A DNA stretch of 64,000 nucleotides from an uncultured Ruminococcus sp. (GCA_902802985.1 CADCOE010000054.1:31963-95962), one strand, 5' to 3'; shown: positions 25,196 through 35,036, counted from the stretch's first letter. Program-made: numbers and translations. The notes: generated from the sequence alone by a model not told the origin.

Positions 25196-25966
25196 ATGAA
25201 CGAAACAACACTTTTTCATATTGGTATCACGCCAGCTCAAGGTGCAAAATATGCTATTCTTCCCGGTGATCCCGGACGTGTTGAAAAAATAGCCGCCTTT
25301 ATTGATCATCCCCGACCACTTGCACATAATCGGGAGTTTCTCTCCTATTGTGGTACACTTTGTTCGGAACGCATTATTATTCTATCAACAGGAATTGGCG
25401 GTCCCTCTGCCGCTATTGCACTGGAGGAATTGGCAAAAGCAGGATTAACCACTGCTGTCAGAATTGGTACGTGTGGTGGGATACAGAACAAGGTTATTCC
25501 CGGAGATTTGGTGATCCCGACCGCTGCTGTCCGTATGGAAGGAACCTCAAAGGAATATGCTCCCGTTGAATATCCTGCTGCTGCCGATTTTGAAATGGTA
25601 TCGGCTCTTGCAGAAGCTGCAAAAGAAAATCATTATCGTTATCATACAGGCATTATTCAAAGCAAGGATTCTTTTTACGGTCAACACAGCCCCGATACAA
25701 TGCCTGTGGATTACGAACTGACCAACAAATGGAATGCGTGGAAAAAACTCGGAGTGCTTGCTTCAGAAATGGAAACAGCAGCATTGTTTACAGTTGGTGC
25801 CGTCAGAAATATCAAAGTAGGTTGCGTTCTCCACGCATTATGGAATCAGGAACGTGCAAAAATCGGAATGAATGACAAAAATCGCTTCGACACCGATGCT
25901 GCCATCAGAACTGCAGTTCGAGCTTTAATGAAAATAATTTCCAAGGAGAAACAAACGAATGAATGA
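25196..25966 (+). CDS. udp: Uridine phosphorylase
   Basis: This PNP/UDP phosphorylase family enzyme (256 residues; E. coli Udp is 253) carries out uridine + Pi to uracil + ribose-1-phosphate. It shows the N-terminal HIGITPAQGAKYAILPGDPGR, the phosphate-binding STGIGGPSAAIALEEL, VRIGTCGGIQ, SKDSFYGQHSP and the nucleoside-binding SEMETAALF. It would feed uracil to Upp, encoded elsewhere in the window. Its last 8 nt overlap miaA. Confidence 0.95.
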   Translation: MNETTLFHIGITPAQGAKYAILPGDPGRVEKIAAFIDHPRPLAHNREFLSYCGTLCSERIIILSTGIGGPSAAIALEELAKAGLTTAVRIGTCGGIQNKVIPGDLVIPTAAVRMEGTSKEYAPVEYPAAADFEMVSALAEAAKENHYRYHTGIIQSKDSFYGQHSPDTMPVDYELTNKWNAWKKLGVLASEMETAALFTVGAVRNIKVGCVLHALWNQERAKIGMNDKNRFDTDAAIRTAVRALMKIISKEKQTNE

Positions 25967-26903
25967 TAACAAAAAGCTGATAGCGATCGTCGGTCCTACT
26001 GCTTCGGGAAAAACTGCTTTGGCGGTTAATCTCGCCAAACGATATAATGGTGAGATCGTTTCTGCCGACTCTATGCAGATATACAAAGGAATGGATATTG
26101 CTACTGCTAAACCATCAATCAGCGAAAGGGAAGGCATCCCCCACCACTTGATGGATTTTCTTCCTCCAAATCAAAAATTTTCCGTTTCGCAATATGTTGA
26201 ACTTGCCAAAAAAGTGATCAATGATATTTTGTCCCGTGGAAAACAGCCCATACTTTGCGGAGGAACAGGATTGTATATCCGCTCTTTGGCAGAAAATGTA
26301 CAGTTTACTCCAGAAGAAATGGATGAGACACTTCGCAGCGAACTTAACAAAAGATATGAAACGGAAGGCGGACAAGTACTTCTGGATGAGTTAGCTCAAT
26401 TCGATCCTGAAACTGCCATTCTCCTACATCCTCACAACAACAAACGAATTATACGTGCGATCGAAATATACCGCACTACTGGAATCACAATGTCCGAACA
26501 TATCAAACAATCAAAACGTACCCCCTCTCCCTATTCCTTGGTTGCCATTGGAATTACCTATTCTGACCGTCAAAAACTGTATGACAGAATTAATCAACGT
26601 GTAGATATTATGCTCGAACAAGGTCTAATCGAAGAAACAAAACAGTTTTATGCTGAGGAAAAAAGTTCTACTGCTGCAGCGGCAATCGGTTACAAAGAAT
26701 TGAAACCATACCTTGACGGTATGACCGATCTCTCTGCCGCTGTCGAAAAACTCAAGCAGGAAACCCGACGTTATGCCAAACGCCAGTTGACGTGGTTTAA
26801 GCGTGATGAATACATTCACTGGATATACGCTGATTTGTGCAACAATGTAATGGAGGAGGCTGTCAAAATTCTTGAAAGTGAGCTTCTATCGTCTGAAAAA
26901 TAA
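25959..26903 (+). CDS. miaA: tRNA dimethylallyltransferase
   Basis: MiaA transfers a dimethylallyl group to A37 of tRNAs reading UNN codons. The 314-residue product has the P-loop GPTASGKT (12-19), SADSMQIYKGMDIATAKPS, GGTGLYIRSL, NNKRIIRAIEIY and RYAKRQLTWFKRD near the end. It is translationally coupled to udp by an 8-nt overlap, with SD AAGGAG inside udp. Confidence 0.97.
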   Translation: MNDNKKLIAIVGPTASGKTALAVNLAKRYNGEIVSADSMQIYKGMDIATAKPSISEREGIPHHLMDFLPPNQKFSVSQYVELAKKVINDILSRGKQPILCGGTGLYIRSLAENVQFTPEEMDETLRSELNKRYETEGGQVLLDELAQFDPETAILLHPHNNKRIIRAIEIYRTTGITMSEHIKQSKRTPSPYSLVAIGITYSDRQKLYDRINQRVDIMLEQGLIEETKQFYAEEKSSTAAAAIGYKELKPYLDGMTDLSAAVEKLKQETRRYAKRQLTWFKRDEYIHWIYADLCNNVMEEAVKILESELLSSEK

Positions 26904-26956
26904 TAATACCCGTACAGTTCACCTGTCCGAGAACTGTACGGGTATTATTATTTTTT
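26902..26956. terminator. 19-bp bidirectional terminator after miaA
   Basis: A 19-bp perfect stem (26902-26920 with 26931-26949) with a 10-nt loop, followed by a T-run on plus. It also lies at the end of the convergent minus gene. Confidence 0.93.
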
Positions 26957-27502
26957 CAGAATTTCTTTTTTGATATATTTTAGTGTTACATCCTCACCCT
27001 CCTCCTTCAGCATTAACAAAAGCCGTTCTAATAATTCAGAAGTTTCAGGATGTATAATATAGTGGCTTTTGGACCTCATAAAGTAATCGTAAGCATCGGA
27101 ATCCATATACTGACTTCCTTGATAAGTCTTGCTTGCTGCGACTCGGTCGCAAAACATCTCAACAACGTATTTCACAGGCATTTTCATACCAATCATTTGA
27201 TGACCGTTATCCAAATCATAATCGATCCAATACTCTAAATGATGTTTATTTCTTCCTTTATGGTGCAGCCATGCCGCACTGTAGCCAACAGCTTCGTGTT
27301 CGGCAACATTCGGGCTGCGTGTTCCCTGATAATATTTTGCTCCAACCCAAAACTCCGTTGGTGAGTACTTCGATAAATCGTGCATCAAGCCCTGACGGTA
27401 CATTCCCAGGCGAAAGCAAAGCTGCCTTACAATACGTTTATGATGATTAATCGTTCTTAAATGCTTTATCCATTTCAACCCACATCCCATTCCTTTCTTC
27501 AC
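26948..27502 (-). CDS. DUF5662-family protein, possible HD-like fold
   Basis: This 184-residue soluble protein resembles the DUF5662 family of Firmicutes. It has YRQGLMHDLSKYSPTEF and KYYQGTRSPNVAEHE in the first half, then AAWLHHKGRNKHHLEYWIDY. The spaced HD, H and HH motifs suggest an HD-type metal-dependent phosphohydrolase-like fold, but no activity is established to my knowledge. There are no membrane segments. It is monocistronic. Confidence 0.65.
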   Translation of the reverse strand: MKKGMGCGLKWIKHLRTINHHKRIVRQLCFRLGMYRQGLMHDLSKYSPTEFWVGAKYYQGTRSPNVAEHEAVGYSAAWLHHKGRNKHHLEYWIDYDLDNGHQMIGMKMPVKYVVEMFCDRVAASKTYQGSQYMDSDAYDYFMRSKSHYIIHPETSELLERLLLMLKEEGEDVTLKYIKKEILKK

Positions 27503-27625
27503 TGCATTGTACCATATTATTTCTCAAGCTTCAATATATCCATATAGATATAATAAAACAGAGCGACAACCGATAAAGATTAATCGCTCTGTTTTACTCT
27601 CATCATATCTGCGAATTACTTCACA

Positions 27626-30600
27626 TCAAACCGTTTTATGCTTTTTGGTAAGTGCTAATACCAATAATCCAGCCACTGCCAACAAAAATACAGTCACCCT
27701 TACACTGCGGTCATCACCAGTTGGCTCAAAAACAACTACTCTTTCTGCTGTACTTGTTTCATAGTTAACTGTATTGCTATTGATATTTTTATTATCAAAA
27801 CGGCTTGTTTCTGAAAATTCAGAGGAACCGGAAATTTTACTGCTTTGTTCAAATTTACTGCTCTGTTCAGATTTACTGCTCTGTTCAGGTTTAGTGCTTG
27901 GTTCCGATGCACACGGCTTAGCCAATTTCAATGTTTGCTCCATATTGTAATGTTTACTATTAAGGAAAAGCGTCACGTTCTCTTTCGTTATTGTATATTT
28001 TTTAGGCATTGACTGAACTTTCAGCTCGACTTTTGAAACGGGAAGATTAACAATAGTAATTTTTCCTTCTTTATCGGATATATATTCCGTATCTCCATAG
28101 GATATGACCGCTCCCTCGACAGGCTTTCCATCAGTATCTACCACTGTTAAAACTGCTTTTCCATAACTATTCAGGTCAAGCTTGATGGGATCCGAACCAT
28201 TCAAAGCATAGTCATAAGCCGTAAGTATAAGATCTTTCTTTGAAAAGTTATATGTATCGTCTGTTTCGTAATTTTCGGTACCATTGATCTCATCAAGTCC
28301 GTCCATCAAGCCGGTTATATCATAAACGACAGTATATTTAGTGTTATCATCTTCTAACTTGTGAGAAAGCTCTTTCATCATATCCTCAAAAGCCATACCA
28401 TGAAAAATCATTTGACCGAGTGACACATACTTCTTGGTCGTTTTGTCCTTCATCTCTACATCGATTGCCTGAATGTAGTTTTCATCCTTATAGGTTGCAG
28501 TAAGCAAAAGTTTGCCTTCCTCATCTTTGCTGAGCACAAAATTCTCCATTGTCGGCTTATTATTGTCAAATTTGATAGAAACACTGCATTTTTCCTCTTT
28601 GCCTGGCATTCCATCAGTTCCTATTTTTTTACCCGATACGGTATAAATATATTCTCCGTCAGGAACCCCATCCATTGCGTGATCAAATTCTTCCAATGCT
28701 GACGCTGCCAATAGAGCACAAAATACTTTTTCATTATTCGACACACTGCCAAAGTTATATTCAAAGATTATTTTGCCGCTCAAATCACTAACAGAAACAG
28801 TATAATCCTTCACTTCACGCAGCAATGCAAACTCAGGAAGCATAAAGGCGTTATTGATCAATTTTGACTTACTCAACCCGCTATTTTTGATACTGTCCCT
28901 GCCAAACGCATATTCCACTGGCATATAACCAGCATTATTATAGTAATTCATTCCTGCAGTATAAAATACAACTCCGCTGGTGTAATGGTATCTTTCTTCT
29001 TCGGTATCACCACTGCCGGCTATAACACAAAAATTATTGTTCGTTCTGAGAATAGATTCCTCGCCGGTCAGGGTAATTTTATCAAAAATAGGGGCTTTGC
29101 TCCAATCACCGCAGAAACCAAGAAACGGCAAATTCAAAGAAACACCGCTGTCACTGTTCAGCATAACAAATCCATCCACATAAAAACCATTTGAGAAGGG
29201 AATATTATATTTTTTCACAAAATCCGGATCTAAACGAATACTTACATCGACTGTTTTGACTGATCTGGGCATCACTGAAACGGTATCCGCTTCTTCACCA
29301 TCAACGCCGAATATCACTTCCGCATACTCTTTTATATTGACAGGAGAAAACGTGTTAAGGTATCTTGTTTCTACGTCTTCATAACCGTCTGTTTCCAGCA
29401 CGCTGTCAAAATGATACGTCTGTTCTTTGTTCGAATTATTCCGAATCTCAAAGTGAAAAGAAAACTCGCCGTTCTTGTTATCCAGCATTTCTCCCTTTGG
29501 GCGGTTTCCATTCACCGTAAGATAGGTTTCTGTGGTGATCGCCTTACCCAGATTAATAACGCCGGCTCCCTGCAGTCTGGGACTGTAGTACAGATTCTCT
29601 TTGCCTTCATCAAGATACATCATCGGATCCGCTGTACTCATCATCAGCGAATATATGTATTCTTCCCTTTGTCGAGGTGTCATTTCTTTACAAATCTCTG
29701 TTTCTTCTGCATATTGTCTAAGTACTGCCATAGCACCCGCCGTACAGGGGGATGCCATTGACGTTCCCGAAATAATTCCATAGCTGTTGCCGGGACAAGA
29801 AGAAATAATGTCACTGCCCGGTGCGGCAATTTCAGGCTTGAGCCGCAGATCACTTGCCGGACCGTATGAACTAAATTCCGATACTTTCCCTTTCATACCT
29901 GACATACACTCTGTAAATTCATCACTGCACTGCAAGGTTCCTTTAGGATGTTCTTTCAAATACAATGCCGTATCCTGCCCCACCAAAGCACAAGGCAAAT
30001 CATTTGTTCCTAATATTAACGACCAACCACCTTCTTTTGGGCGGTCGTCAACAATAACAACACCTGCTGCACCGTGCTTCTTGGCTATGCTTACCTTTTC
30101 AGAAAATTCTATACCTCCTCTGTCAACGAAAACAATTTTTCCTTTTACACTCCAATTATCATAATCCGATTTTTTTCCTGTTGCGTTAAGATATACGTAC
30201 TCTGTATCTTTTGCGAAATAATCAATAAAGACTTTTGGGTCATCATAAGACCATATATCCCAAAAATTCTCATAAGCAATAATTTGTTCCTCATTCAGCT
30301 TCATTGAAAGTTGAGTATAATAGGTGTCAGGATATATTGATGCTACCGATAGCTGAGAGCGGTATGACGAAGGTGACGCCACTGTATTATACTGAATCAC
30401 ATCAGTAGGGATAAACTGAAAACCATCATCTGTATAGATATGAGAGCTGTTGCCTGCCGCCACCGCCGTATTGATACCCAGTTCTCCAAGCTTGTCATAA
30501 AGCTCATCTTCCGGATCATCGTATCCGTAAATATTAGCACCAAAACTACAGTTGATCACATCCGGTCCCAATTTAACAGCATCGTCCAGAGCGGCATAAA

Positions 30601-31513
30601 TGGCACTGTCGATAAATGTATCGTCGTCATCCGCAACTTTCATCAGGGCAAGCTGTGCGTCATAAGCAGTACCCTTAAATTCAAAACCATCTTTGCCGCC
30701 GTTGTTCCCTGCTGCTATACCTGCAACGTGCGTTCCGTGGAAATGATTTTCATCACCCGAAGAGGTCTCTTGGTCGATGTCACCATAGTCAAACGCAAAA
30801 ACAATCTTTTTATTTTTATAAATCTCATTTATTGTGTATTCATCTGCAGCGTTAAACGAAACGACGGAATTCATTTTTTTCAATGTCTTCAAATCCCACT
30901 TACCCTCAGAAGGCATTACCGAAAATACGTCGTGAGTCACTTCAAACTCATTGTCAATGATGGCTATCAGTTGATTTTTTCCTGTATAACCCTTGTCATA
31001 CGCTGCTTGAACATTAATTTTGGATTTTGCAGCCATACCATATTCTCGGCTATTGATAGCTTCCAATTTGTCAGTCTGTGTCTTGATGTTCTCAAATTCT
31101 CTGACTGGTTCTGCCGACAAAACACCATCTATTTTCTGTACCGTCTTGATTTGATCGGCAGGCAAAGTGACAGTAAAACCATTTTTCACTGCATTATAAC
31201 GGATACTTTGACTAAAATCGGCATCTTTGACGGTTTCCTTAATTCGTTCTATCACGGCATCTTGACCATTTTGAATGATCTCTGCATAGCTGCTGCACGC
31301 ATCCGACATAAAAAAGTCTCTCAATGTGATATTGTCTGATTTGAATGCTAATGCATAGTCAACCAACGGAGATGACGTCAAAGTAACAATCACCGTTGTT
31401 TTCGCTTCGAACGTATCGACGCCGTCATCGGCGATCGCTGATGCCATACTTCCTCCCATCATTCCTAAAATGATCTCTGTCAACAACAGAACAGCAGTGA
31501 GCCTCTTTTTCAT
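27626..31513 (-). CDS. Large cell-envelope subtilisin-like protease (S8)
   Basis: This 1295-residue surface protease is of the lactocepin/C5a-peptidase type. The signal peptide is 1 to about 28, and an inhibitor-I9-like prodomain covers about 38-140. In the S8 domain the triad is Asp187 (IAIIDNEFE), His259 (HFHGTHVAG) and Ser585 (GTSMASP), with oxyanion Asn355. A PA domain is inserted at about 430-530 (GKIVFVDRGG). Fn3-like and beta-sandwich domains fill about 650-1200. The C-terminus has Ser/Lys/Glu-rich repeats (EQSSKSEQSSKFEQSSK), FEPTGDD, a membrane helix and a basic tail, like a degenerate sorting signal. The start is ATG 31513 with SD AAGGAG; the frame is open upstream but lacks an SD there. 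Confidence 0.92.
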   Translation of the reverse strand: MKKRLTAVLLLTEIILGMMGGSMASAIADDGVDTFEAKTTVIVTLTSSPLVDYALAFKSDNITLRDFFMSDACSSYAEIIQNGQDAVIERIKETVKDADFSQSIRYNAVKNGFTVTLPADQIKTVQKIDGVLSAEPVREFENIKTQTDKLEAINSREYGMAAKSKINVQAAYDKGYTGKNQLIAIIDNEFEVTHDVFSVMPSEGKWDLKTLKKMNSVVSFNAADEYTINEIYKNKKIVFAFDYGDIDQETSSGDENHFHGTHVAGIAAGNNGGKDGFEFKGTAYDAQLALMKVADDDDTFIDSAIYAALDDAVKLGPDVINCSFGANIYGYDDPEDELYDKLGELGINTAVAAGNSSHIYTDDGFQFIPTDVIQYNTVASPSSYRSQLSVASIYPDTYYTQLSMKLNEEQIIAYENFWDIWSYDDPKVFIDYFAKDTEYVYLNATGKKSDYDNWSVKGKIVFVDRGGIEFSEKVSIAKKHGAAGVVIVDDRPKEGGWSLILGTNDLPCALVGQDTALYLKEHPKGTLQCSDEFTECMSGMKGKVSEFSSYGPASDLRLKPEIAAPGSDIISSCPGNSYGIISGTSMASPCTAGAMAVLRQYAEETEICKEMTPRQREEYIYSLMMSTADPMMYLDEGKENLYYSPRLQGAGVINLGKAITTETYLTVNGNRPKGEMLDNKNGEFSFHFEIRNNSNKEQTYHFDSVLETDGYEDVETRYLNTFSPVNIKEYAEVIFGVDGEEADTVSVMPRSVKTVDVSIRLDPDFVKKYNIPFSNGFYVDGFVMLNSDSGVSLNLPFLGFCGDWSKAPIFDKITLTGEESILRTNNNFCVIAGSGDTEEERYHYTSGVVFYTAGMNYYNNAGYMPVEYAFGRDSIKNSGLSKSKLINNAFMLPEFALLREVKDYTVSVSDLSGKIIFEYNFGSVSNNEKVFCALLAASALEEFDHAMDGVPDGEYIYTVSGKKIGTDGMPGKEEKCSVSIKFDNNKPTMENFVLSKDEEGKLLLTATYKDENYIQAIDVEMKDKTTKKYVSLGQMIFHGMAFEDMMKELSHKLEDDNTKYTVVYDITGLMDGLDEINGTENYETDDTYNFSKKDLILTAYDYALNGSDPIKLDLNSYGKAVLTVVDTDGKPVEGAVISYGDTEYISDKEGKITIVNLPVSKVELKVQSMPKKYTITKENVTLFLNSKHYNMEQTLKLAKPCASEPSTKPEQSSKSEQSSKFEQSSKISGSSEFSETSRFDNKNINSNTVNYETSTAERVVVFEPTGDDRSVRVTVFLLAVAGLLVLALTKKHKTV

Positions 31514-31694
31514 ATTATGATTCACTCCTTCATTAAAATGTAGCAACAATAATGGTAACATATTAACATATCTATTATAGGATGAATGTATCATAAAATC
31601 AATACGGAATTTGTCTATTATTTCATCAATTAGTGCCAAAAATCGTTATAAAATCTTCCATTATTTTTAATTTTAAATAATGTGGTTAAAATGG

Positions 31695-31723
31695 TTGACA
31701 ACATTCAATTACAATGGTATATT
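31695..31723 (+). promoter_or_regulatory. Promoter of the lysine/DAP operon
   Basis: TTGACA (31695-31700), a 17-nt spacer and TATATT (31718-31723) lie about 20 nt before the riboswitch. Confidence 0.85.
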
Positions 31724-31745
31724 ATATAGTAAGTAAAAGTTTAAA

Positions 31746-31994
31746 TCGTTTCCGGATAGAGGTGCGGTTCTGCGTGTAGTAGAGCTGAGGCGACCGACGC
31801 CCTTGACGCTTTGTGAATAGCTTTGCCGCCGAAAAACGAATTGTGGTAATATTCGTTTTGGTGATATGTCACATTGGCATATCACTGTCATCATATGCAA
31901 TACACTATGATGGGGAGCTATCGTTTACATTTCTGCTGTGCAGAGTTAACAGCTGCTTTTTATGCTTCCGGTTTAGTGTTAAACCGGATTTTTT
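31746..31994 (+). promoter_or_regulatory. Lysine riboswitch (L-box) with terminator
   Basis: The aptamer runs from about 31746 to 31935. It has CGGATAG with AGAGGTGCGG at the 5' side, GCCGCCGAA, GGCATATCACTGTCAT and GATGGGGAGCTATCG at the 3' side; CGGATAG and CTATCG close P1. The expression platform ends in the intrinsic terminator TCCGGTTTA (31967-31975) / TAAACCGGA (31980-31988) with six Ts (31989-31994). Lysine binding should stop transcription before asd. The lysine identity is supported by the downstream asd-dapA-dapB genes. Confidence 0.88.
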
Positions 31995-32042
31995 ATTTGG
32001 TTGCGGTTTACTTTTCAAGTTTATCTTAAAGGAGCCAGAATA

Positions 32043-33131
32043 ATGGAAAAACAGTATAATGTCGGTATTATCGGTGCAACAGGTATGGTAGGTCAACGTT
32101 TTGCTACTTTACTCGAAAATCATCCGTGGTTTCACGTTACTGCTCTTGCAGCAAGTGCTCGTTCTGCAGGAAAAACATATAAAGAGGCCGCAGGCAGCCG
32201 CTGGGCTATGCAGAAGCCAATGCCAAAGTCGATGGAAGATATGGTAATTATGGACGCTGCTGATGTAGAGGCTGTTGCCGCTAAGGTAGACTTTGTCTTC
32301 TGTGCCGTTGATATGAAAAAAGAAGATATTCGTGCATTGGAAGAAGCTTATGCAAAGGCAGAATGCCCCGTTGTTTCTAACAACAGTGCACATCGCTTTA
32401 CTCCCGACGTTCCGATGGTAATTCCGGAAATCAATAATGATCACATTAAAATTATTGAGGCGCAGAAAAAACGTCTTGGTACCAAGAGAGGCTTTGTTGC
32501 TGTTAAGTCCAACTGTTCACTCCAGAGCTATGTTCCCGCTGTACATCCTTTGATAGAAAAGTATGGTGTTAAGAGAGTGCTCGCTTGCACCTATCAGGCA
32601 ATCTCCGGAGCCGGTAAAACTTTTGAAAGATGGCCTGAAATGATTGACAACCTTATCCCTTACATCGGTGGTGAAGAAGAAAAATCCGAACAGGAGCCTC
32701 TTAAAATATGGGGTACAATCGAAAACGGTGAAATCGTAAAGGCTCAGTCACCCGCTATTACTGCTCAGTGTCTGCGTGTTCCTGTATCAGATGGCCATAC
32801 TGCTGCTGTTTTCGTTGATCTCGAACAGACCCCGTCTATGGAGGACATCATCAAAACTTGGGAAGAATACAAAGGCAGACCGCAGGAATTGAATCTTCCC
32901 AGTGCTCCCAAACAGTTCCTTCACTATTTCACAGAACCCGACAGACCTCAGATCAAATCTGAACGCAACCTTGAAAACGGTATGGCTGTTTCTATCGGCA
33001 GACTGCGTGAAGATACACAGTATACCATCAAATTTGTTTGTATGTCACACAACACGCTCAGAGGTGCCGCAGGCGGTGCTGTTCTTCTTGCTGAACTGCT
33101 GTGTGCAGAAGGCTATATCACTAACAAATAA
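32043..33131 (+). CDS. asd: Aspartate-semialdehyde dehydrogenase
   Basis: Asd reduces aspartyl phosphate to aspartate semialdehyde with NADPH, the second step to lysine, DAP, threonine and methionine. The 362-residue protein belongs to the archaeal/fungal-like ASADH branch. It has the nucleotide loop GATGMVGQRF near the N-terminus, the catalytic Cys in KSNCSLQ, and the catalytic His in PVSDGHTAAVFV. The ATG at 32043 has SD AAAGGAG. It is the first gene after the lysine riboswitch. Confidence 0.93.
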   Translation: MEKQYNVGIIGATGMVGQRFATLLENHPWFHVTALAASARSAGKTYKEAAGSRWAMQKPMPKSMEDMVIMDAADVEAVAAKVDFVFCAVDMKKEDIRALEEAYAKAECPVVSNNSAHRFTPDVPMVIPEINNDHIKIIEAQKKRLGTKRGFVAVKSNCSLQSYVPAVHPLIEKYGVKRVLACTYQAISGAGKTFERWPEMIDNLIPYIGGEEEKSEQEPLKIWGTIENGEIVKAQSPAITAQCLRVPVSDGHTAAVFVDLEQTPSMEDIIKTWEEYKGRPQELNLPSAPKQFLHYFTEPDRPQIKSERNLENGMAVSIGRLREDTQYTIKFVCMSHNTLRGAAGGAVLLAELLCAEGYITNK

Positions 33132-33162
33132 TTGATAACCGACTATGACAGGAGGTCATTTT

Positions 33163-34053
33163 ATGAGCAACCCTATTTTCACCGGCTCAGGCGTAGCCAT
33201 CGTTACCCCTATGAACAACGACGGCAGCGTTAATTACGATGAATACGGCAGACTGATCGATTTTCAGATCAACAACGGAACTGATGCCATTATTACTTGC
33301 GGTACCACTGGCGAGTCTGCCACACTTAACCGTGAAGAACACTGTAAAGTCATTGAATATACCGTTCAAAAAGTCGCTAAGCGTGTACCTGTCATTGCAG
33401 GTGCCGGAAGCAATGATACCTTGTTTGCAAAGGAACTTTCCATCGAAGCTGAAAAACTCGGTGCTGATGCGATCCTTTCCGTAACACCTTATTATAACAA
33501 AACATCTCAGAATGGTCTGATTCGCCACTACAACTGCATTGCAGACAGTGTGAATATTCCGATTATCCTCTACAATGTTCCTTCAAGAACCGGATGCAAC
33601 ATTAAACCTGAAACATATGCGGAACTTTGTAAACATCCCAATATTAAAGCTACCAAAGAAGCAAACGGCGATACTTCCGCTTTGGTAAGAACAATGGCTC
33701 TTTGCGGCGATAATCTTGATGTATACAGCGGCGAGGATAGTCAGGCATATACCATTACCGCAATGGGGGGCTTGGGCGTTATTTCTGTTTTTGCCAACAT
33801 CTGCCCCAGAGAGTCTCATGAAATTATTCGCCGTACAATGGATGGCGACTTCAAAAATGCTTTCGCACTCCAGAAGCATTATATCGAACTGATGGACGCT
33901 CTGTTTTCGGATGTGAACCCTATTCCGATCAAAGCAGCATTGAACCTGTGTGGTTTTCAGTGCGGTCCGTGCAGACTGCCCCTCGCTCCTATGACAGAGC
34001 AGGGATTTAATGCACTCAAAAACTGCCTTGTAAAATATGGAATTATTCAATAA
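33163..34053 (+). CDS. dapA: 4-hydroxy-tetrahydrodipicolinate synthase
   Basis: DapA condenses pyruvate with aspartate semialdehyde. It is a 296-residue TIM barrel with the GTTGESATL phosphate-binding motif, YYNKTSQNGLIRHY, NVPSRTG, and the Schiff-base lysine in KATKEANGD. ATG 33163 follows the strong SD CAGGAGGTC. Its product also leads to dipicolinic acid in spore formers. Confidence 0.96.
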   Translation: MSNPIFTGSGVAIVTPMNNDGSVNYDEYGRLIDFQINNGTDAIITCGTTGESATLNREEHCKVIEYTVQKVAKRVPVIAGAGSNDTLFAKELSIEAEKLGADAILSVTPYYNKTSQNGLIRHYNCIADSVNIPIILYNVPSRTGCNIKPETYAELCKHPNIKATKEANGDTSALVRTMALCGDNLDVYSGEDSQAYTITAMGGLGVISVFANICPRESHEIIRRTMDGDFKNAFALQKHYIELMDALFSDVNPIPIKAALNLCGFQCGPCRLPLAPMTEQGFNALKNCLVKYGIIQ

Positions 34054-34066
34054 GTAAAAATAGAAC

Positions 34067-34107
34067 GGCTGTGCGAAATTGAACTATAAAAACAATTTTG
34101 CACAGCC
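34067..34107 (+). other. Intercistronic hairpin between dapA and dapB
   Basis: GGCTGTGCGAAATTG (34067-34081) pairs with CAATTTTGCACAGCC (34093-34107), 15 bp with one G-U pair, and no T-run follows. It is probably an mRNA-processing or stability element rather than a terminator. Confidence 0.75.
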
Positions 34108-34136
34108 AATTTATCAAAAGAACGGAGTTAATCAAA

Positions 34137-34892
34137 ATGACAAATGTAATCATTACAGGCTGTTCAGGTAAAATGGGTATCAGCCTTTTCAACTCTGCCG
34201 CCCATCGTGATGACTTGAAAATTGTGGCAGGCATTGATTTGGTAAAACCTCAGAATGCAAACTTTGCCTATGCCAAAAGCTTTGAAGAACTGCACACCGA
34301 AGCGGATGTTATCATCGATTTTTCCAACCCTGCCCTTCTCGATTCGATGCTGAAATACGCTTTGACCAACCAACTTCCCGTTGTCATCTGTACTACAGGT
34401 TTCAACGAAGAACAGAAAAATAAAATCATAGAAGCTTCTAAAAGCATCCCTGTTTTTTATTCGGGCAATATGTCACTTGGTATCAATTTAATTATTGAAC
34501 TATCTAAAAAAGCGGCTGCTGTTTTTGGCGATGATTTTGATGTTGAAATCATTGAACAACACCACAATCAAAAATTGGACGCTCCCAGCGGTACTGCTTT
34601 GATGATCGCTGATGCCATTAAAACCGTCAGAACTGAATCTGAATATGTCTATGATCGTCATTCTTATCGTAAAAAAAGAGAAAAAAAAGAAATTGGTATC
34701 CATTCCGTTCGTGGAGGCAATATCGTTGGCGAACACGAAATCATCTTTGCTGGTCAGGACGAACTTCTCACTATCAGCCATAGCGCCCGCTCCAAAACTG
34801 TATTTGCCGTCGGTGCCTTGAATGCGGCTGTTTTCCTTAAAGGAAAACAGCCGGGTATGTATGATATGTCTGATTTGCTTTCCTCAAAATAA
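34137..34892 (+). CDS. dapB: 4-hydroxy-tetrahydrodipicolinate reductase
   Basis: DapB makes tetrahydrodipicolinate with NAD(P)H. It is a 251-residue protein with the Rossmann start ITGCSGKMG, DVIIDFSNP, CTTGFNEEQ, SGNMSLGIN, the catalytic EQHHNQKLDAPSGTAL and HSVRGGNIVGEHEI. ATG 34137 has SD CGGAG. It is third in the lysine operon. Confidence 0.96.
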   Translation: MTNVIITGCSGKMGISLFNSAAHRDDLKIVAGIDLVKPQNANFAYAKSFEELHTEADVIIDFSNPALLDSMLKYALTNQLPVVICTTGFNEEQKNKIIEASKSIPVFYSGNMSLGINLIIELSKKAAAVFGDDFDVEIIEQHHNQKLDAPSGTALMIADAIKTVRTESEYVYDRHSYRKKREKKEIGIHSVRGGNIVGEHEIIFAGQDELLTISHSARSKTVFAVGALNAAVFLKGKQPGMYDMSDLLSSK

Positions 34893-34970
34893 AAGTAAGA
34901 ACATAACAATAGTCGCAAGCTCCTGTTTAACTGACTTTTTCACTTTTATATTTTTTCCCTAAATAGACAA

Positions 34971-35003
34971 AATTCCCCACCTTTATAGACGGGGAGTGTG
35001 TCA
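34971..35003 (-). mobile_element. Possible IS200/IS605 end relic
   Basis: The reverse complement reads GTGACACACTCCCC, CTATAAA, then TGGGGAA. This closely parallels the IS605-type end at 63861-63892 (GTGACATACTCCCCC, CTATAGA, TGGGGG). It can fold as a CCCC/GGGG hairpin in the dapB-ACT gap. No transposase sequence accompanies it. Confidence 0.45.
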
Positions 35004-35036
35004 CCCCTTATCTTACCGTTGAAAGGACTGACAAGT

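Noticed and set aside
27507..27625. ORF around 27507-27764 on plus
   Set aside because: It overlaps the end of the envelope protease antisense and has no SD.
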